Below, piece after piece: positions 41,701 to 51,413 of a DNA stretch of 64,000 bases. Under the pieces are notes generated by a model that worked only from the letters and a program-made list of their open reading frames with translations, was not told the origin of the DNA and ran no database searches. Numbering within the stretch: position 1 is the stretch's first letter; every line of letters begins with the position of its first letter. Source of the stretch: Oxalobacter formigenes. Its GTDB lineage: Bacteria; Pseudomonadota; Gammaproteobacteria; Burkholderiales; Burkholderiaceae_D. The stretch lies in NCBI RefSeq assembly GCF_027158485.1, contig NZ_JAMKYJ010000002.1, one strand, 5' to 3'. Made by a program: the position numbers and the translations under genes.

Positions 41701-42480
41701 ATGCTGATTATTCTATCACCCTCGAAACGCAAGAAATTTTCGGACAAGATAATTACAGATCCATTTCTGAAGAAATATTTGACTCGTCCGGAATGGATTT
41801 CAAAAGCCGGAAAAATTGCAGATATGATGAGATCGTATTCACCGTCTGAACTGGCGGATGTTTTGAAAGTTTCTGACGCGATTGCGATTAAAGAAGCCGG
41901 CTATTTTGAGGAATGGAATGTGAATGCCGTTCAACCGGAAACACAGCCTGCCGTTCTGTCTTATGACGGCGACGTTTACAGGGCTATGGATGCTCGCAAT
42001 ATGACAGAGAAAGAATGGGCATGGTTAAATAATCATTTGCGTATTCTGTCAGCCCTTTATGGCATTTCGAAACCGTTCGATTTGATCCAGCCATATCGTA
42101 TCGAATTTCATAGTACAAAGGTCCGGCCGGATAATATGAGCTTGTACGATTACTGGCAAAAAACTGTTATGCAATCGATTAATGGCGACCTGGAGAAAAT
42201 GGATGATCCTGTTCTGGTCAATCTCGCTTCAGAAGAATTTTCAAAAGCGGTCGATGTAAATAAACTGAAAGGAAAAATGATCACGCCCGTTTTTCAGGAA
42301 ATGCGGCCGGGTGGTGCAAAAGTCATCGGTTTATATGCGAAGAAAGCACGGGGACTGATGACGCGATATGCAGCGGAAAATGGCATTAATGTGGCCGAAG
42401 ATTTGAAAGCTTTTGATGTCGATGATTATGCTTTTAATGAAAAAGCATCGACGGATTCGGTCTGGATTTTCAGGCGCTGA
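41701..42480 (+). CDS. yaaA: Peroxide stress protein YaaA
   Basis: A 259-residue DUF328 protein that in E. coli lowers free iron and limits oxidative damage during peroxide stress. The conserved start MLIILSPSKR and the motifs ALYGISKPFDLIQPYRIEF (about 117-135), LVNLASEEFSKAV and KKARGLMTRYAAENG are all present. The ATG at 41701 gives the family start; a TTG five codons upstream is open but unlikely. The spacing of 23 bases to the divergent PIN gene means their promoters overlap. The C-terminus (KASTDSVWIFRR) is normal. Confidence 0.94.
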   Translation: MLIILSPSKRKKFSDKIITDPFLKKYLTRPEWISKAGKIADMMRSYSPSELADVLKVSDAIAIKEAGYFEEWNVNAVQPETQPAVLSYDGDVYRAMDARNMTEKEWAWLNNHLRILSALYGISKPFDLIQPYRIEFHSTKVRPDNMSLYDYWQKTVMQSINGDLEKMDDPVLVNLASEEFSKAVDVNKLKGKMITPVFQEMRPGGAKVIGLYAKKARGLMTRYAAENGINVAEDLKAFDVDDYAFNEKASTDSVWIFRR

Positions 42481-42491
42481 GTTGTCTTTAT

Positions 42492-42887
42492 TCAACTGGC
42501 CTGTTTTTTCCGGATTTCTTCCAGCAGTGAATCGGGTCCGTTGTGTTCGAGCATGAGAACCAGTTGAAGATGCTGGTTGACGGCGTCAGTCCAGCTGGCA
42601 AATCGCCATTGGGGATGAATGTCGTCCGGCAATCCAAAAACGCTGGTTTCGAAGAGTTGCTTTTCACCCGTGCCGAAAGCATGGTCGATGCCGGTAAAAA
42701 CAGTCGAAACAGTCAATTCACCAACCCGGGTCTGTTCGATGATCCGGTTGTCTGACGATTTCATCCCGCTAGCATATTCGGCAAAAGTGCAAGGCACCGG
42801 TTCTTTATCGACGAGCTTGTAAAAATGCCCTTCAAGCAAGGCGTCAATGTCTTCAAAAGTCTCATCATTCCTGTTCGCGTCGTTCAT
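42492..42887 (-). CDS. Conserved protein of unknown function
   Basis: A 131-residue soluble protein. The recognisable core is VGELTVSTVFTGIDHAFGTGEKQLFETSVFG, a pattern I associate with short proteins found in phages and bacterial chromosomes, where a position-equivalent V-S-T-V-F-L-G-x-D-H-x-F motif is common. Its function is not known. The N-terminus is acidic and the C-terminal helix (WTDAVNQHLQLVLMLE) fits the same family. It is convergent with yaaA, with 11 bases between the stops. The start at 42887 is the first ATG. Confidence 0.65.
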   Translation of the reverse strand: MNDANRNDETFEDIDALLEGHFYKLVDKEPVPCTFAEYASGMKSSDNRIIEQTRVGELTVSTVFTGIDHAFGTGEKQLFETSVFGLPDDIHPQWRFASWTDAVNQHLQLVLMLEHNGPDSLLEEIRKKQAS

Positions 42888-43072
42888 TTTGTCCAGTCAT
42901 TTGTCTGTTTGCCCTATTTTAACGGACAAAAGAAGATGCCGTTTTGTTTTTGACCACGTTTGCATGTCCGTTTCAGGTAAAACGTATCCGTCAGGAACCG
43001 GCTTGGATATAATGGTTCGATCGAATGCCTGTATCTCTTTTTTTTCGCTTAACTCTTGTCGGGAATAAAAAA

Positions 43073-43531
43073 ATGTCCGTTTATGAAAAGATCAAAGCAC
43101 TGAATATCGAATTGCCTCCTGTTGCCAAACCGGTTGCCGCTTATGTGATGTATGTCCAGTCCGGCAATCTGGTTTATCTGTCCGGCCATATTGCCAGGAA
43201 AGACGGCAAACCGCTGGTTGCCCAGTTCGGCAAGAATATTTCGGTTGAAGACGGCAAAATCGCCGCCCGCAACACAGCGATTGATATGATTGCCACTTTG
43301 CAGGATGCCTGTGGTGGTGATTTGAAGCGTGTAAAACGTATCGTCAAGGTTTTGTCCCTCGTGAATTCGACGGGGGATTTTACCGGGCATCATCTGGTTA
43401 CGAATGGCGCTTCGGAATTGCTGGTGGACGTATTCGGCGATGCCGGTCGTCATGCACGTTCCGCATTCGGTGTTGCACAACTGCCGACCGGTGCCTGTCT
43501 GGAACTTGAGCTGATTGCCGAAATCGACTGA
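43073..43531 (+). CDS. RidA/YjgF-YER057c family protein
   Basis: A 152-residue Rid-family protein, related to enzymes that hydrolyse reactive enamine/imine intermediates. The N-terminal part has MYVQSGNLVYLSGHIA and the C-terminal part has GRHARSAFGVAQLPTGACLELE with the conserved Arg of the active site. The sequence is longer than RidA itself (about 128 residues) and belongs to the larger subgroup with an extra stretch near residues 95-115. Its substrate is not known. It starts at ATG 43073 and is 5 bases from the lipoprotein gene downstream, so both are translated together. Confidence 0.88.
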   Translation: MSVYEKIKALNIELPPVAKPVAAYVMYVQSGNLVYLSGHIARKDGKPLVAQFGKNISVEDGKIAARNTAIDMIATLQDACGGDLKRVKRIVKVLSLVNSTGDFTGHHLVTNGASELLVDVFGDAGRHARSAFGVAQLPTGACLELELIAEID

Positions 43532-43536
43532 AAATT

Positions 43537-43896
43537 ATGAAAAAGCTTGTTATCCTGCTGATGCTGGGTTTTGGTGTTTCGGCATGTTCACTGCCTGTTC
43601 ATTCCAATGGAAAAACAGGCAGTTCCATGGCTGAAAATGCTGAATCCGATTGTGGCACGGTTGTTATGCTCCGCCCCGCTGAAGTCAGGGAAGGGTTTTC
43701 ACGTGATCTGGATTGCAGTCAGGGAAATGGCAAAAACACGGCATCAGGGCAGGCGTGTTTTCAATATACCGTTTTGCTGGATCATGGCGGTTCTTTCATG
43801 ATCGCACAGCCGGAGGTGCTTTCCATGGTGGTCGGTAAAAGGGTATGTATTGTGCCCGGTGCTTCGGGCGGTTCAGCAGTCATGATAACCGAGTGA
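43537..43896 (+). CDS. Small lipoprotein of unknown function
   Basis: A 119-residue secreted protein. The signal peptide is MKKLVILLMLGFGVSACS with lipobox VSAC and Cys17. The mature part has four further Cys residues (C39, C60, C73 and C103), possibly forming disulfides. It contains a motif FMIAQPEVLSMVVGKRVCIVPG near the C-terminus that looks like a small beta domain. No family is recognised. It is translationally linked to the RidA-family gene upstream. Confidence 0.7.
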   Translation: MKKLVILLMLGFGVSACSLPVHSNGKTGSSMAENAESDCGTVVMLRPAEVREGFSRDLDCSQGNGKNTASGQACFQYTVLLDHGGSFMIAQPEVLSMVVGKRVCIVPGASGGSAVMITE

Positions 43897-43909
43897 ACCG
43901 GGGCAGGGA

Positions 43910-46522
43910 TCAGTTGGGCAGTTGCAGGCGGTTGATTTCTTTCGCCGGCAGTGTCGGGCTGATTACATAGCCCTGATACTCGTCGCATCCGATTTCTTTT
44001 AATCTGTTCGCCTGATCTGTCGTTTCGACACCGCCAGCAGAAACTTTGAGGTTCAGGTTTTTGGCCATGGCGATGATGGCACCCGCTACATCGGCATCGC
44101 TGCTTTGCGTTCCAAGAGCACGGATAAAGCTTGGGTCGATTTTGATTTTCTCGATGGGAACCCGTTTCAGATGGCTGATGCTGGAACAGCCGTTACCAAA
44201 GTTGTCCAGCGCGATTTTGACGCCCATATTCCGGAGTTCGTTCAATAGGTCGATAACCGTACGGATATTTTCGGTAATGCTGCCTTCGGTGATTTGCAGT
44301 TCCAGAAAATCAGGCGTCAGATCGTTTTCTTCGAGTGCGTTTTTAATTGTTCCCAGCAAATCTTTCTGCTTCAGCTGGATGGAAGACAGATTGACGGAAA
44401 CAGTTTTGGAAAAGCCCTGATCCTTCCATTTTTTCGCCTGTTTGCAGGCAGTGTTGATGACCCATTCCCCGATTGGACCGATCAGGCCGGTATTTTCAGC
44501 TATGGAAAGAAAACGTGACGGCATCAGAATGCCGAATTGGGGATGATTCCAGCGCAAGAAGGCTTCCACGCCGGTCATATGCTGGTTGTGCATGTCGATG
44601 ATCGGCTGGTATTCGAGAAAGAAATCGCCGTTTTTCAGAGCAGTTTTCAGGTCTTCTTCCAGTTGCGAACGTTCGATCAGATGCAGGTTCATCTCGGCGT
44701 TGAAAAACTGGTAGGCGTTTCTGCCGTTTTCTTTCGCGTGATACATTGCCGTGTCGGCATTTTTAAGCAAGGTATCGATTTCCTTGCCGTCTTCAGGAAA
44801 GAGGGCGATGCCGATCGAAGATGTGATCGACATTTCATAATTTTCGATCTGGTAGTTTTGCGACAGGGTATGCATGATATTGTTGGCGACCATAGCCGCA
44901 TCGTCCGCTTCACCGATATCGGAGAGGAGGATAACGAATTCATCACCTCCCTGCCGGCTGACCGTGTCGTTTTTGCGGACGCACTGGGTCAGCCTTTGGG
45001 CAACCTGTTGCAAAAGACGGTCGCCGATGGCATGTCCGAGTGTATCGTTGATGTGTTTGAATTTATCGAGATCGAGGAACATGACGGCGGCACGCCTGTG
45101 GTTACGTTCAGCTGCGATCAGCGTCTGACCGAGCCGGTCGAGCAAAAGAATCCGGTTGGGCAGTCCGGTCAGAAAATCGTGCTCGATCATGTAGCGGGTA
45201 TGGTCTTCGAGGAAATCATTCTGGCTGATGTCTAGCAGAACACCGATATAACTGATGATTTTTTCATCCATATCCCGAACGATTTTGATCGTGAGGTATG
45301 TCGGTTCGATCCGCTGTTCACGGTTTTTCTCGAAAGTCGCCATTTCTTCGTGGTCGGTACAGATGATCACGTCACATAGCTGGCTGTAGCAGGATGAGTC
45401 GGAAATGCCAGGTTGCAGATACCACTGGTGGTTTCCCATGATCTGTTCCTGCGAAAGTCCTGTCATCCGGGTAAACTGGTAATTGACAACGGTGATACGG
45501 CCGGTCTGGTCGGCGATGAATATGCCATCACGATTGTTTTCGAAAAGACTGCTGGCAATGGCCAGTGCTTTTTCAGTAGTTTTATGTGACGTGATGTCCA
45601 GTGCAATGCCTTCGAGCAGGATCGCACCTGTCTGGTTTTCCTCGATCAGAAAACATTTCCAGTTGACCCATGCAAAATCACCGTTCGGCTTGTTGATTCT
45701 TATTTCGATGTCAAATCCGATTTTGCTGTTAATGGCGGAGCGGAGCGCACCACGGATTTTTTCGACACTGTCGGAATGGATCGTATCCATAAACTGGGTA
45801 AAACCGATGTCGGCAAAAGAAACGAATCCGAAAATATCGCCACCCTTGTCGGAAAAGTGGAAATGCATTTCTTCCATAGCCTGTTTTTTCGAAAGCGACG
45901 CTTTCCACAGACCGATTTCGGAACGTTCTACAGCCATACGATACAGCTGGCTGTCTTCCTGCAATTGCTGTGCCCTGGCTTCTTCTCTGCCCAGTTTTTT
46001 CTTTTCATCAGTAATATCTTCCAGAGACAGAAGAAGATTCTGGTTTTTGTCGTCGGAAAAACTGCGCATTCGAAAGATTCTTTCGGTTTTTGCGGTTTGT
46101 CCTTCCCAGATGGAATGGTTTCTGCTGCTTTTCAGTTTTTTGGTGACAATCAGAAAGGAATCCCGGTCGGCTTTCTTCAGATAATCGGCAAAGAAGGTTT
46201 GTTCCAGTCTGACAGGGGTGTGGCCGAGCAAGCGTGCAGCGGCATAGTTGGCCTTGAGGATTTTTCCGGATTTGTCGAGAACGAGCATGGCTGCCGGTAC
46301 TTTCTCGAACATGCGACGGTAGTCCGTCCGGTTGTTTTCTGAAAAAAGCGGGTCGGTTTCACCCGTAGTGGCAAAAAGATTATTGCTCGGATCCGGATCG
46401 GTTTGAAACAAATCATCCGGTGTCGCATCACCCTGAATTTTCCCGGATGAGGATTCATCTTCCTTTTGCCGGAATTCACGGGAATTCTTCATCCGTTTTT
46501 CTGAATTGCCGTCGTTTTGCAT
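43910..46522 (-). CDS. PAS-GGDEF-EAL protein (c-di-GMP signalling)
   Basis: An 870-residue cytoplasmic regulator of cyclic di-GMP. Three PAS domains are seen at about 75-170, 205-320 and 340-450. The GGDEF domain (about 455-610) keeps the active site SRQGGDEF and the inhibitory I-site RxxD as RKND five residues before GGDEF, so it may be an active diguanylate cyclase with product inhibition. The EAL domain (about 625-865) is altered: EAL reads EAF, and the loop DDFGTG reads DNFGNG, which removes the second Asp. It is therefore likely weakly active or a c-di-GMP sensor. No membrane helix is present. The gene follows parC after an intergenic structure. Confidence 0.9.
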   Translation of the reverse strand: MQNDGNSEKRMKNSREFRQKEDESSSGKIQGDATPDDLFQTDPDPSNNLFATTGETDPLFSENNRTDYRRMFEKVPAAMLVLDKSGKILKANYAAARLLGHTPVRLEQTFFADYLKKADRDSFLIVTKKLKSSRNHSIWEGQTAKTERIFRMRSFSDDKNQNLLLSLEDITDEKKKLGREEARAQQLQEDSQLYRMAVERSEIGLWKASLSKKQAMEEMHFHFSDKGGDIFGFVSFADIGFTQFMDTIHSDSVEKIRGALRSAINSKIGFDIEIRINKPNGDFAWVNWKCFLIEENQTGAILLEGIALDITSHKTTEKALAIASSLFENNRDGIFIADQTGRITVVNYQFTRMTGLSQEQIMGNHQWYLQPGISDSSCYSQLCDVIICTDHEEMATFEKNREQRIEPTYLTIKIVRDMDEKIISYIGVLLDISQNDFLEDHTRYMIEHDFLTGLPNRILLLDRLGQTLIAAERNHRRAAVMFLDLDKFKHINDTLGHAIGDRLLQQVAQRLTQCVRKNDTVSRQGGDEFVILLSDIGEADDAAMVANNIMHTLSQNYQIENYEMSITSSIGIALFPEDGKEIDTLLKNADTAMYHAKENGRNAYQFFNAEMNLHLIERSQLEEDLKTALKNGDFFLEYQPIIDMHNQHMTGVEAFLRWNHPQFGILMPSRFLSIAENTGLIGPIGEWVINTACKQAKKWKDQGFSKTVSVNLSSIQLKQKDLLGTIKNALEENDLTPDFLELQITEGSITENIRTVIDLLNELRNMGVKIALDNFGNGCSSISHLKRVPIEKIKIDPSFIRALGTQSSDADVAGAIIAMAKNLNLKVSAGGVETTDQANRLKEIGCDEYQGYVISPTLPAKEINRLQLPN

Positions 46523-46599
46523 ATATCAGGGTGTGAAAAAGACCGTCAAAAAGGCACGGGCGAATATAACCCATGCGGCGTTTGTGCGAACGAACCATG

Positions 46600-46646
46600 G
46601 AATTACCCGTGAAACCGGACGGGGTGTCCTGTCGCACGGGTAATTC
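46600..46646. repeat. Long structured inverted repeat between parC and the GGDEF-EAL gene
   Basis: Perfect 12-base arms GAATTACCCGTG and CACGGGTAATTC enclose 23 bases that themselves form a small hairpin GGAC-GGGGT-GTCC. No T-run follows on either strand, so it is not a standard terminator. It lies about 50 bases after the parC stop codon. Confidence 0.7.
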
Positions 46647-46696
46647 TCCGGGGTATTGAATCACAACTCGCGAAAAGCTGAACAAATAAATGCAGA

Positions 46697-49015
46697 TTAT
46701 TTGATGTTTTCGAGACTGGCGGGGGTGAAACGGGTCTCGACGGGCTTGCCTTTGCGGGCACGCTTGCCTGTGTACGTTTCAATCTGGTTTCCACTGATGC
46801 GGACTTCATAGCGGTTGTCGTTTTTGGCCATGCAAATAACAAGGCAGCCATTATCATCGACTGGCAGCGTTGCCCTGATTTTTTCGCCTTTATCGAGTCC
46901 CATCAGGATAACGCCATGTCCGCCGGAAGAAAGCACTCGCAATTCGGTGGCGTCGAAAAGAAGGAAGCGGCCCTTTTCGGAAAGAACGCCGATCGATTTG
47001 CTTGCTTCAGGAATGACAAGCGGTGGCAAAAGGGTTTCCCCATCTTCAAGGGAAATAAACGATTTGCCATTGCGAACCCGGCTCATCATGTCGGATGTTT
47101 TCGCTGCAAAACCGTAGCCTGAATCCATTGAAAGCAAAACGGATTTGTCTGGTGAGCTGACAAGATACTGAACGATGGTCTCATCGATACCGATTTCGGC
47201 AAACGTCGTGATCGGCATGCCATCGCCCCGTCCGCCGGGCAACTGGTGAACGGGAATGGTGTAGATCCTTCCCGTTGACGAAAATGCCAGCAGGAAGTCC
47301 GTGCTCCTGCATTCGAAACTGGAGAAAAGGTTGTCGCCGGATTTGAACGTGATGGCAGAGAGATTGAGTCCGTGTCCGGTGCGTTGGCGAACCCAGCCAT
47401 TTTGCGAAATGATGACGGTAACGGGTTCATCGACGATTTTCTGTTCGGCAGTAGCCCTTTCGGCTTCTTCGATCAGGGTACGGCGTGCGTCACCGTATTT
47501 TTTGCGGTCGGCCTCGATTTCACGGATGATCAGCCGTTTCATGGAAGACGGGTTGTCAAGCAGGTCGTGAAGGCCTTTCTTTTCCTTGCGCAGCTCGGCC
47601 AGTTCCTGTTCGATCCTGATTTTTTCCAGACGGGCCAACTGGCGCAAGCGGATTTCAAGGATGTCGTCAGCCTGTCTTTCAGATAGCTGGAATGCGTCGA
47701 TCAGGGCGGCTTTCGGCTCGTCCGATTCACGAATGATGTGGATGACGGCGTCGATATTCAGCAATACGGTTTCACGACCTTCCAGAATGTGGATGCGGTC
47801 ATCTACCCGTTTAAGCCGCCAGTTCGTGCGGCGGGTGACAGTGGCAAAACGGAAGTCGATCCATTCGGAAATGATATCGGTCAGGCCTTTTTGCCGGGGG
47901 CGTCCGTCGATGCCGATCATGACAAGATTGACGGGTGCATTGCACTCCAGAGAGGTATGCGCCAGAAGCATTTGCATGAATTCGTCCGGATTTTGCCGTT
48001 TCGATTTGGGTTCCAGAACAATGCGAACCGGTGCATCGCGACTGGCTTCATCCCGGATGGTGTCCAGAATACCCAGAAATTGCTGGCGCAGGGCGACCTG
48101 TTCTGCCGACAGGGCTTTTTTACCGGCGCGGACTTTCGGATTGGTGATTTCCTCGATTTCCTCGAGTACTTTCTGGGCGGAGGTGCCGGGTGGCAGTTCG
48201 GAAACAACGGCTTGCCATTGTCCTCGTGCCAGTTCCTCGATCTTCCAGCGGGCACGTACCTTGACACTACCCCGGCCGTTTTCGTAGATTTCCGAAATGG
48301 TATTGGGTGCGGTGATAATCTGTCCGCCTCCCGGAAAGTCGGGGCCCGGGATGATTTCCATCAGTTCGGCGTGGCTGATGGATGGATTGCGGATCATGGC
48401 GACCGCAGCAGTTGCCACTTCATTCAGGTTATGCGAAGGGATTTCGGTAGCCATGCCGACAGCGATACCGGATGCGCCGTTTAATAATGTGACCGGCAAT
48501 CTGGCAGGCAGGAGTTTCGGTTCCTGTGTAGAACCATCATAATTGTCCTGAAATTCAACGGTTCCCTGATCGATTTCTTCCAGCAGCAGTTCGGCAATGG
48601 GTGTCAAACGCGCTTCGGTATAACGCATTGCAGCAGCGCCGTCACCATCGCGCGAACCGAAATTGCCGTGACCGTCGATCAAGGGGTAACGCATCGAAAA
48701 ATCCTGTGCCATCCTGACGAGTGCATCGTAAACGGACTGGTCGCCATGCGGATGCAATTTGCCGAGGACATCGCCGACGACAGCTGCCGATTTTCGCGGT
48801 TTGGCCTCAGAATCCAGTCGCAGTTCGTTCATGGCGTACAGGATGCGGCGTTGTACCGGTTTTTGTCCGTCGCAGACATCAGGAAGTGCACGCCCTTTGA
48901 CGACGGAGATCGCATAATCCAGATAGGCGCGCTCGGCAAAACTGGCGAGCATCAGACTTTCCTTGTGTTCGTCATCCGGCGGCAACTGATCGAAAAGCGT
49001 GGGTTGTTCAGTCAT
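46697..49015 (-). CDS. parC: DNA topoisomerase IV subunit A
   Basis: The 772-residue DNA-cleaving subunit of topoisomerase IV, which unlinks daughter chromosomes. It shows YAISVVKGRALPDVCDGQKP, the active-site Tyr in RYTEARLTPIAELLLEE, and the QDNYDGSTQEPKLLPARLP region. The C-terminal part is the beta-pinwheel domain (GRIYTIPVHQLPGGRGDG). The lack of the longer C-terminal repeats of gyrase and the partner parE support ParC rather than GyrA. It lies 24 bases after parE, an operon. Confidence 0.95.
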   Translation of the reverse strand: MTEQPTLFDQLPPDDEHKESLMLASFAERAYLDYAISVVKGRALPDVCDGQKPVQRRILYAMNELRLDSEAKPRKSAAVVGDVLGKLHPHGDQSVYDALVRMAQDFSMRYPLIDGHGNFGSRDGDGAAAMRYTEARLTPIAELLLEEIDQGTVEFQDNYDGSTQEPKLLPARLPVTLLNGASGIAVGMATEIPSHNLNEVATAAVAMIRNPSISHAELMEIIPGPDFPGGGQIITAPNTISEIYENGRGSVKVRARWKIEELARGQWQAVVSELPPGTSAQKVLEEIEEITNPKVRAGKKALSAEQVALRQQFLGILDTIRDEASRDAPVRIVLEPKSKRQNPDEFMQMLLAHTSLECNAPVNLVMIGIDGRPRQKGLTDIISEWIDFRFATVTRRTNWRLKRVDDRIHILEGRETVLLNIDAVIHIIRESDEPKAALIDAFQLSERQADDILEIRLRQLARLEKIRIEQELAELRKEKKGLHDLLDNPSSMKRLIIREIEADRKKYGDARRTLIEEAERATAEQKIVDEPVTVIISQNGWVRQRTGHGLNLSAITFKSGDNLFSSFECRSTDFLLAFSSTGRIYTIPVHQLPGGRGDGMPITTFAEIGIDETIVQYLVSSPDKSVLLSMDSGYGFAAKTSDMMSRVRNGKSFISLEDGETLLPPLVIPEASKSIGVLSEKGRFLLFDATELRVLSSGGHGVILMGLDKGEKIRATLPVDDNGCLVICMAKNDNRYEVRISGNQIETYTGKRARKGKPVETRFTPASLENIK

Positions 49016-49039
49016 GGTGTGTCATTCAATTATGGTCTT

Positions 49040-51019
49040 TTATATGTCGGCTTCAGCTTCGTTACCGTGTTCTTCCATCCAGTTGCGTCGTGCAGCCGCT
49101 TCGCCTTTGCCCATGAGCATCTGGAAACGTTCTTCCGATTCGTTGCGCGAAAAAATGCCGAACGTGATCGGCAACAGCCGGCGTGTATCGGGATTCAGGG
49201 TCGTTTCCCATAACTGTTCGGCGTTCATTTCGCCCAGTCCCTTGAAACGGGAGATTCCCAAAGCGTTGTCTTTGATGCCTTCGCTTTTGAGTTTTTCCAG
49301 AATGCCGTTCAGTTCGGAATCATCCAGCGCATACAGTTTTTGCATCGGTTTTTTGCCGCGTGCAGGAGCATCGATCCGGTAAAGTGGTGGGCGCGCCACG
49401 CAAATATTCCCGTTTTCAATCAATTTCGGGAAGTGACGGAAAAAGAGGGTCAAGAGCAATACCTGAATGTGTGAACCATCTACGTCGGCATCGGACAGGA
49501 TGCAGATTTTTCCATAACGCAAGCCGGAAAGATCGGGATCATCTGCCGGAGTGTGAGGGTCGACCCCGATGGCAACGGAAATGTCATGGATTTCCTGATT
49601 GGCGAACAGACGGTCTTTTTCGGTTTCCCAGGAATTCAATACCTTGCCGCGCAGGGGGAGAATGGCCTGGAATTCCTTGTCACGCCCCATTTTGGCCGAC
49701 CCACCTGCGGAATCGCCTTCGACCAGAAAGAGTTCATTACGGCTGATGTCGTGTGATTCGCAATCAGTCAATTTTCCGGGAAGCACGGCGACAGCGGAAG
49801 ATTTTTTCTTTTCGACTTTTTGCAGTTGCCGCATACGCGACTGGGCCTGTTTGATGACCAGTTCGGCCAGTTTTCGTCCATATTCGACGTTCTGGTGGAG
49901 CCATGTTTCGAAAGCAGGTTTGACGAAATGGGAAACCAGCCTGACTGCGTCGCGCGAGTTCAGCCGTTCCTTGATCTGGCCCTGAAACTGGGGGTCGAGC
50001 ACTTTTGCGGAAAGCACGAAAGAGACCCGGGCAAAGACGTCTTCGGGCAGTAACCTGACGCCTTTCGGCAAAAGTGAATGGATTTCGGTAAAACTTTTGA
50101 CGGCATTGAACAAGCCGTCACGAAGACCGCTTTCATGCGTGCCACCTGCAGTCGTGGGGATCAGATTGACGAACGATTCCCTGATCAGTGGGCCTTCTGT
50201 TGTCCATGCAACGACCCACGCTGCGCCTTCGCCGCTGGCAAAGCCTTCATTGTCATGGTCGGCATAAAGTTCACCTTCAAATAGCGGAATGACGATTTCC
50301 TCGCCGGTTGTCAGTTCCAGTTCCTGTGACAAATATCCCCGGAGGCCGTTTTCATAATGCCAGGTTTCGGTTTCGTTCGTTTTTTCGTTCTGGAGTTCGA
50401 CATGAACGCCAGGCAGCAGAATGGCTTTGGAACGAAGAAGGTGTTTGAGTTCCGCCAGCGGAATCGTCATGGAATCGAAATATCGGGCATCGGGCCAGAC
50501 AGTCACTTTGGTACCCGATTTTTTTTCGCCGCGTGCAATCGGCCGTGAAGTCAGTGGCTCGGTGACTTCACCATCGGTAAAAGCAATCTGGTGAACTTCC
50601 TTTTCCCGCCAGACAGTCACTTCAATCCGTTTTGACAATGCATTGGTGACGGAGACACCGACGCCGTGCAGACCACCTGAAAAAGCATAGGCGTTATCGC
50701 CGCCCTTGGTGAATTTGCCACCGGAATGAAGACGGGTGAAAACGATTTCGACTGTCGGGACTTTTTCTTCCGGGTGCATCCCTACCGGAATGCCACGGCC
50801 GTCGTCTTCAACGCTGACACTGCCATCGGCGTTCAGGGTGACGTTGATGTTTTTGCAATAGCCGCCAATCGCTTCGTCCGAAGCGTTATCGATGACTTCG
50901 GTTATGATATGAAGCGGGTTTTCCGTGCGGGTGTACATCCCGGGGCGCTGGCGTACCGGTTCAAGTCCTTTCAAAACCTTGATCGAGGCTTCGCTGTAAC
51001 TGGTTTCTTTTAGAGCCAT
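49040..51019 (-). CDS. parE: DNA topoisomerase IV subunit B
   Basis: The 659-residue ATPase subunit of topoisomerase IV. The GHKL ATP-binding site shows the motifs EVIDNASDEAIGG, VEDDGRGIPVGMH and GGLHGVGVSVTNAL. The TOPRIM domain has LVEGDSAGGSAKMGRD and LSDADVDGSHI. The ParE-type C-terminus (EMNAEQLWETTLNPDTR) lacks the long insert of gyrase B. The ATG at 51019 opens the family start MALKETSYSEASIKVLKGLE; 18 open codons lie upstream. It is the first gene of the parE-parC unit. Confidence 0.95.
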   Translation of the reverse strand: MALKETSYSEASIKVLKGLEPVRQRPGMYTRTENPLHIITEVIDNASDEAIGGYCKNINVTLNADGSVSVEDDGRGIPVGMHPEEKVPTVEIVFTRLHSGGKFTKGGDNAYAFSGGLHGVGVSVTNALSKRIEVTVWREKEVHQIAFTDGEVTEPLTSRPIARGEKKSGTKVTVWPDARYFDSMTIPLAELKHLLRSKAILLPGVHVELQNEKTNETETWHYENGLRGYLSQELELTTGEEIVIPLFEGELYADHDNEGFASGEGAAWVVAWTTEGPLIRESFVNLIPTTAGGTHESGLRDGLFNAVKSFTEIHSLLPKGVRLLPEDVFARVSFVLSAKVLDPQFQGQIKERLNSRDAVRLVSHFVKPAFETWLHQNVEYGRKLAELVIKQAQSRMRQLQKVEKKKSSAVAVLPGKLTDCESHDISRNELFLVEGDSAGGSAKMGRDKEFQAILPLRGKVLNSWETEKDRLFANQEIHDISVAIGVDPHTPADDPDLSGLRYGKICILSDADVDGSHIQVLLLTLFFRHFPKLIENGNICVARPPLYRIDAPARGKKPMQKLYALDDSELNGILEKLKSEGIKDNALGISRFKGLGEMNAEQLWETTLNPDTRRLLPITFGIFSRNESEERFQMLMGKGEAAARRNWMEEHGNEAEADI

Positions 51020-51324
51020 ATTTTTTGTCTGTTCCAATACTTCATTTGTTTTTGCCGCAAAGATGTCAATCACAGATAAAACCGCCTGATTTTACCGTTT
51101 TCGATGCGTTACGCAAAAGATCAGCCCTGTCTTTTTGAGAAGGATTAAAAAAAGCAGGCATTATGAATACGATGTTCGGGCGGTTTGTGGCAAAAAAGCG
51201 AGTATAAGGCAATTTTCCTGTATTCATGCCGTCTCGCACCGTCATGATTATGCTGTCTTCGATCTGGCTGTTTCTTTTTGAAAAGCTTACTCATTGATAT
51301 TATTGGAATTCCTGTCGCCTTGCA
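51020..51324. other. Intergenic region between parE and the rimP leader
   Basis: About 300 bases between the divergent parE gene and the predicted rimP promoter. It includes the parE upstream region. A minus-strand frame of 64 codons occurs but has no ribosome site and looks like chance. I see no other structure. Confidence 0.4.
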
Positions 51325-51353
51325 TTGCAGGACACGCATATATTGTATATAAT
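51325..51353 (+). promoter_or_regulatory. Promoter of the rimP-nusA-infB operon
   Basis: TTGCAG at 51325-51330 and a perfect TATAAT at 51348-51353, 17 bases apart. Transcription would start near 51360, about 160 bases before rimP. Confidence 0.6.
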
Positions 51354-51413
51354 GAGCAACTTATTACGGTTTCGTCCATTTTCTGGATGGTGCTGGTGCT
51401 TTGAATTTTGATC

